A stretch of 23,030 bases of DNA from a virus. Below the pieces are notes generated by a model. That model saw only the letters and a list, made by a program, of their open reading frames with translations, did not search any database and was not told the DNA's origin. Within the stretch, counting starts at the first letter, position 1; each line of letters opens with the position of its first letter. The stretch covers positions 1 to 23,030 of IMG/VR virus record IMGVR_UViG_3300021961_000668; one strand, given 5' to 3'. Of this stretch, positions 21,319-23,030 are shown piece after piece. A program made the translations under genes and the position numbers.

Positions 21319-22260
21319 CTAAAACTCTTGAATTAGCATTACAATTCCAACAGAAGCTGCAACACCAACCATTAATTTAAAGAAGTCTTTTGCTACTAGA
21401 GGGAACACGCCTTTGAACTTTACCTTGTCAGTAAATGTTGCATGAGCAAGTTCTCGTCCAGTTAGCAAGCCAACGAACACCCAAGTTGTACTCATTGGAA
21501 TGTTATTAAGTTCTTTAAAGAAGAACAGTATAACCAAGTACACTAGATCAATAAGTGTCGCTGAACGCACATAACGTGTGTTGTGTTTTTCCAAAATAAT
21601 CTTTTGAATCTTACCACCACGTTCGTGAAACATAAATCCTAGTCCTGCTACGAATATTGCTGATATTGCTATCATCATGTCTGCAGGAATTTGTCTAGGC
21701 AAGAACACAGCAATGTTAGCCATATCATGACTTAGCCATGTCCACCATAGGAAGCCTGTAACTACCCATTGTGCTGCTCGCCACTTGCCTTTGTTTTCTT
21801 CTTTAACTGGTTTCGATTCATCAAAGTACTTGGTTATTCCCCACCATATTAAATATGCTGAAACACCTGCTAGAGCATAGCCCATTACTGATTTCATTAG
21901 CATTGACTGTAGAACAAAACTACTTGCAAATGCACTCAGTACAATAAACGATGTACTGACTGGCATACCTATACGTGTCAGTACCACAAGCACAAGCGGA
22001 GCCAATGCATGATACCACTGTGGTTCTACGTAAGGTATCTTTGCTAGTCGTCCATAGGAAATGTCGCCACTGTGTGTAAACCAAGCATACCAAATTGCCC
22101 ATAATAAAACCGCACTTGCTGCGGCCCACATTACTTTCCAATCAAATCTCTCATTGTTTGATGCGATCCATGTGCCGAGAGTCTGCACAGAATCATTTGC
22201 TATAACGGAATATGCTGCCAGCATAAAGCCAACTGCCATCCATAACGTGAGTGCGTCCAT
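21319..22260 (-). CDS. PiT-family-like inorganic phosphate permease
   Basis: A 313-residue integral membrane protein with about 9-10 hydrophobic segments. The two inverted PiT repeats can be seen: IANDSVQTLGTWIASN (residues about 20-35) and WLSHDMANIAVFLPRQ, each with the (G/S)xxND-type signature in first or degenerate form, and GMPVSTSF and NIPMSTTWVFVGLLTGRELAH matching the P-x-S-T-T motifs. PiT proteins are Na+- or H+-coupled phosphate symporters in the inner membrane. In a phage it would raise phosphate uptake for DNA synthesis in low-phosphate seawater. ATG 22260 has SD AAGGAG; an upstream in-frame ATG (22335) lies in the leader. A structured leader and late promoter precede it. Confidence 0.83.
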   Translation of the reverse strand: MDALTLWMAVGFMLAAYSVIANDSVQTLGTWIASNNERFDWKVMWAAASAVLLWAIWYAWFTHSGDISYGRLAKIPYVEPQWYHALAPLVLVVLTRIGMPVSTSFIVLSAFASSFVLQSMLMKSVMGYALAGVSAYLIWWGITKYFDESKPVKEENKGKWRAAQWVVTGFLWWTWLSHDMANIAVFLPRQIPADMMIAISAIFVAGLGFMFHERGGKIQKIILEKHNTRYVRSATLIDLVYLVILFFFKELNNIPMSTTWVFVGLLTGRELAHATFTDKVKFKGVFPLVAKDFFKLMVGVAASVGIVMLIQEF

Positions 22261-22279
22261 TTGTTTCTCCTTATTGCTT

Positions 22280-22335
22280 GACGGCTTTACCCCGTCGCTC
22301 ACTTTAGGTGAAGGTGCTTGACGCTGCCCCTTCAC
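22280..22335 (-). promoter_or_regulatory. structured 5' leader of the PiT-like gene
   Basis: Two hairpins lie in the leader: GTGAAGG/CCTTCAC (22335..22308), starting at or within 2 nt of the predicted mRNA start, and GACGG/CCGTC (22296..22280). The string CGTCAAGCA occurs twice, in the first loop and at the end of the second stem, so the two copies could compete for the same GACG. Possible cis-regulation, not matched to any riboswitch I know. Confidence 0.4.
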
Positions 22336-22338
22336 GGT

Positions 22339-22346
22339 TATTTAGT
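22339..22346 (-). promoter_or_regulatory. late-type promoter ACTAAATA for PiT-like gene
   Basis: ACTAAATA 31 nt after the stop of the outer-membrane protein gene; predicted start near 22333 with a leader of about 73 nt. Confidence 0.6.
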
Positions 22347-22377
22347 GATAGTAAGATTACAAAATGATTACTTTAAA

Positions 22378-22707
22378 TCAAAATGTGTATCTTATTTCTG
22401 TTTCAAATTTTGATTTTGCAACACCTGTATCTTTAGTTTCAAGTTTGCCTTTAAACTCTAAACGTGGTAGTGCATCTAGTTTAAACTTGTAGCCTGCTTC
22501 CCAACTTGTTCCGTGTGTCATTGGACCAATTTCAAAATAAGGCTTGCCCCATGTTGAATCTGCTTGATAACCAAAACGTAGATGATCAACTTTTTTATCG
22601 TAGTTAAAGTCTTTCATTTCGTATTCGTTCTTGTATTCTACATATGGTGCTGCTTGTACTGCAAAAGAAAAAACACTCATAATGAGTGCTGCTATTTTAG
22701 TTTTCAT
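22378..22707 (-). CDS. secreted mini outer-membrane beta-barrel-like protein
   Basis: A 109-residue protein with a Sec signal peptide (MKTKIAALIMSVFSFAVQA, cleavage after AQA). The mature 90 residues contain about six amphipathic strands separated by turns (YVEYKNEYEM, HLRFGYQAD, PYFEIGPMT, WEAGYKFKLD, RLEFKGKLET, FETEIRYTF) and end in Phe with an alternating aromatic pattern, the BAM recognition signal of outer-membrane proteins. Six strands are fewer than a normal 8-strand barrel, so it may oligomerise. ATG 22707 has SD AGGAG 5-6 nt away. A late-type promoter with a 5' hairpin precedes it. A receptor-blocking or porin-like role is possible. Confidence 0.75.
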   Translation of the reverse strand: MKTKIAALIMSVFSFAVQAAPYVEYKNEYEMKDFNYDKKVDHLRFGYQADSTWGKPYFEIGPMTHGTSWEAGYKFKLDALPRLEFKGKLETKDTGVAKSKFETEIRYTF

Positions 22708-22723
22708 AAACTCTCCTAGTTTG

Positions 22724-22740
22724 GGCAAATTGATTTTGCC
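22724..22740 (-). promoter_or_regulatory. 5'-terminal hairpin of the outer-membrane gene mRNA
   Basis: GGCAAA/TTTGCC with a 5-nt loop. The first G is exactly the predicted first base (22740) of the transcript from CTTAAATA. Confidence 0.45.
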
Positions 22741-22745
22741 AACAC

Positions 22746-22753
22746 TATTTAAG
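22746..22753 (-). promoter_or_regulatory. late-type promoter CTTAAATA
   Basis: A TTAAATA variant of the late motif, 38 nt before ATG 22707. Support comes mainly from its position and the hairpin that follows. Confidence 0.45.
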
Positions 22754-22800
22754 ATTAATATGATTAAGGTTTTGTTACAGTAAGATTAATTGTTGATTAA
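22753..22800. repeat. four GATTAA direct repeats
   Basis: GATTAA occurs at 22753, 22762, 22784 and 22795, spaced 9, 22 and 11 nt, roughly in helical phase. It lies in the 323-nt gene-free stretch (22708-23030) between divergent transcripts. A protein-binding site or replication iteron is possible; in AT-rich DNA chance is not excluded. Confidence 0.35.
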
Positions 22801-22846
22801 TTTGGATCCTTGCAAAAAACGCATGGCTGTTTTGCTTAAAAATCTA

Positions 22847-22875
22847 TTGATTTTATTGCTGCGGTGCAGTATATT
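22847..22875 (+). promoter_or_regulatory. sigma70-like promoter, rightward
   Basis: TTGATT (22847-22852), a 17-nt spacer and TATATT (22870-22875). The spacer contains CTGC-GGT-GCAG, an inverted repeat. It starts a plus-strand transcript near 22882. Confidence 0.55.
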
Positions 22876-22877
22876 AG

Positions 22878-22885
22878 TATAAATA
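22878..22885 (+). promoter_or_regulatory. late promoter TATAAATA, rightward
   Basis: An exact T4-type late consensus on the plus strand, with a predicted start at 22891, overlapping the sigma70-like promoter region. It shows that genes to the right are transcribed in the opposite direction to most of this window. Confidence 0.75.
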
Positions 22886-22887
22886 GT

Positions 22888-22998
22888 ATTAGTGAAAACC
22901 ATTACAGGTTAACACTAATCCTTTCTAGAGCGTCTTCAGCTCTTTAAAAATGAAGGGCATATCCTATGCCATACAAAGGTGACGGCGGAAGAGACCGC
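22888..22998 (+). other. structured leader RNA at the right edge, with possible small ORFs
   Basis: Four hairpins in about 110 nt: ATTAGTG...CACTAAT with an inner AACC/GGTT stem (22888-22919), AGAGC/GCTCT (22927-22943), GGCATA/TATGCC (22956-22970) and GCGG/CCGC (22985-22998). A 13-codon ORF (ATG 22966 to TGA 23007, MPYKGDGGRDRGT) has AAGGG 8 nt upstream. Another frame, GTG 22979, stays open to the window edge (VTAEETAVREALNHTHL) but lacks an SD. It may be a non-coding RNA or a long mRNA leader. Confidence 0.4.
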
Positions 22999-23030
22999 GG
23001 TACGTGAAGCCTTAAATCACACACACTTAT

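Noticed and set aside
22900-23030. tRNA or tmRNA gene at the right edge
   Set aside because: The hairpins do not form a cloverleaf, there is no T-loop GTTCRA motif and no tag-like reading frame.
1-23030. CRISPR array, insertion sequence or integrase/att site
   Set aside because: No regular repeat-spacer pattern, transposase, terminal inverted repeats or integrase motif was seen in the window.

Overview
The window looks like a block of a marine T4-like myovirus genome, most similar in gene content to phages of SAR11 (Pelagibacter) and picocyanobacteria. Supporting signs are AT-rich DNA, tightly packed minus-strand genes with 1- or 4-nt overlaps, a class Ia ribonucleotide reductase pair with a glutaredoxin, a PAAR-tipped spike protein, a beta-helix tail fibre, small MKI-type hypothetical proteins of marine T4-like phages, and TAAATA-type promoters resembling the T4 late motif TATAAATA. 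No photosynthesis gene is present, so a heterotroph host is more likely than a cyanobacterium. Host and phage assignment are inferences from recalled families; no search was run.

Layout. 1-121: start of a HAD-like phosphatase gene running off the left edge. 219-746: a plus-strand HNH homing endonuclease, the only complete plus-strand gene. 774-2106: PAAR-M15 peptidase spike and a small partner. 2108-5835: glutaredoxin, nrdB and nrdA. 5873-7923: tail fibre and a small companion. 8030-8713: PD-(D/E)XK exonuclease. 8730-9787: an acidic protein whose 3' end carries an A-AAA-AAG slippery site joining it in the -1 frame to the next ORF. 9829-12337: two conserved hypotheticals, a 2OG-Fe(II) oxygenase and an Ala/Gly-repeat fibre with a mini endosialidase-type chaperone end. 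12356-13810: a cluster of very small genes (two membrane proteins, a 24-residue proline-rich peptide, two duplicated basic proteins). 13925-15680: a hypothetical, a monocistronic 86-residue protein with its own terminator, and another hypothetical. 15685-17814: a PP-loop ATPase gene with unknown partners. 17825-19981: a ligase-like protein coupled to a pol-beta-type nucleotidyltransferase. 20028-21188: a possible methyltransferase. 21319-22707: a PiT-like phosphate permease and a secreted mini outer-membrane protein. 22708-23030: a divergent control region from which a plus-strand transcript with several hairpins starts.

Regulation is the most striking layer. I find sigma70-like promoters with exact 17-nt spacers (nrdB, HAD, exonuclease, the 21188 gene and the rightward transcript) and about fifteen TAAATA-type late promoters. 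The late promoters fall into three designs: ordinary Shine-Dalgarno (SD) leaders; leaders whose predicted first bases form a hairpin; and promoters only 4-5 nt from an ATG with no SD, which predicts leaderless late mRNAs.

Functionally, the window combines nucleotide supply (RNR plus glutaredoxin), DNA processing (exonuclease, HNH), virion parts (spike, fibres, small structural proteins), a possible nucleic-acid end-processing pair (nucleotidyltransferase plus ligase-like protein), and host-takeover genes (phosphate permease, outer-membrane protein).
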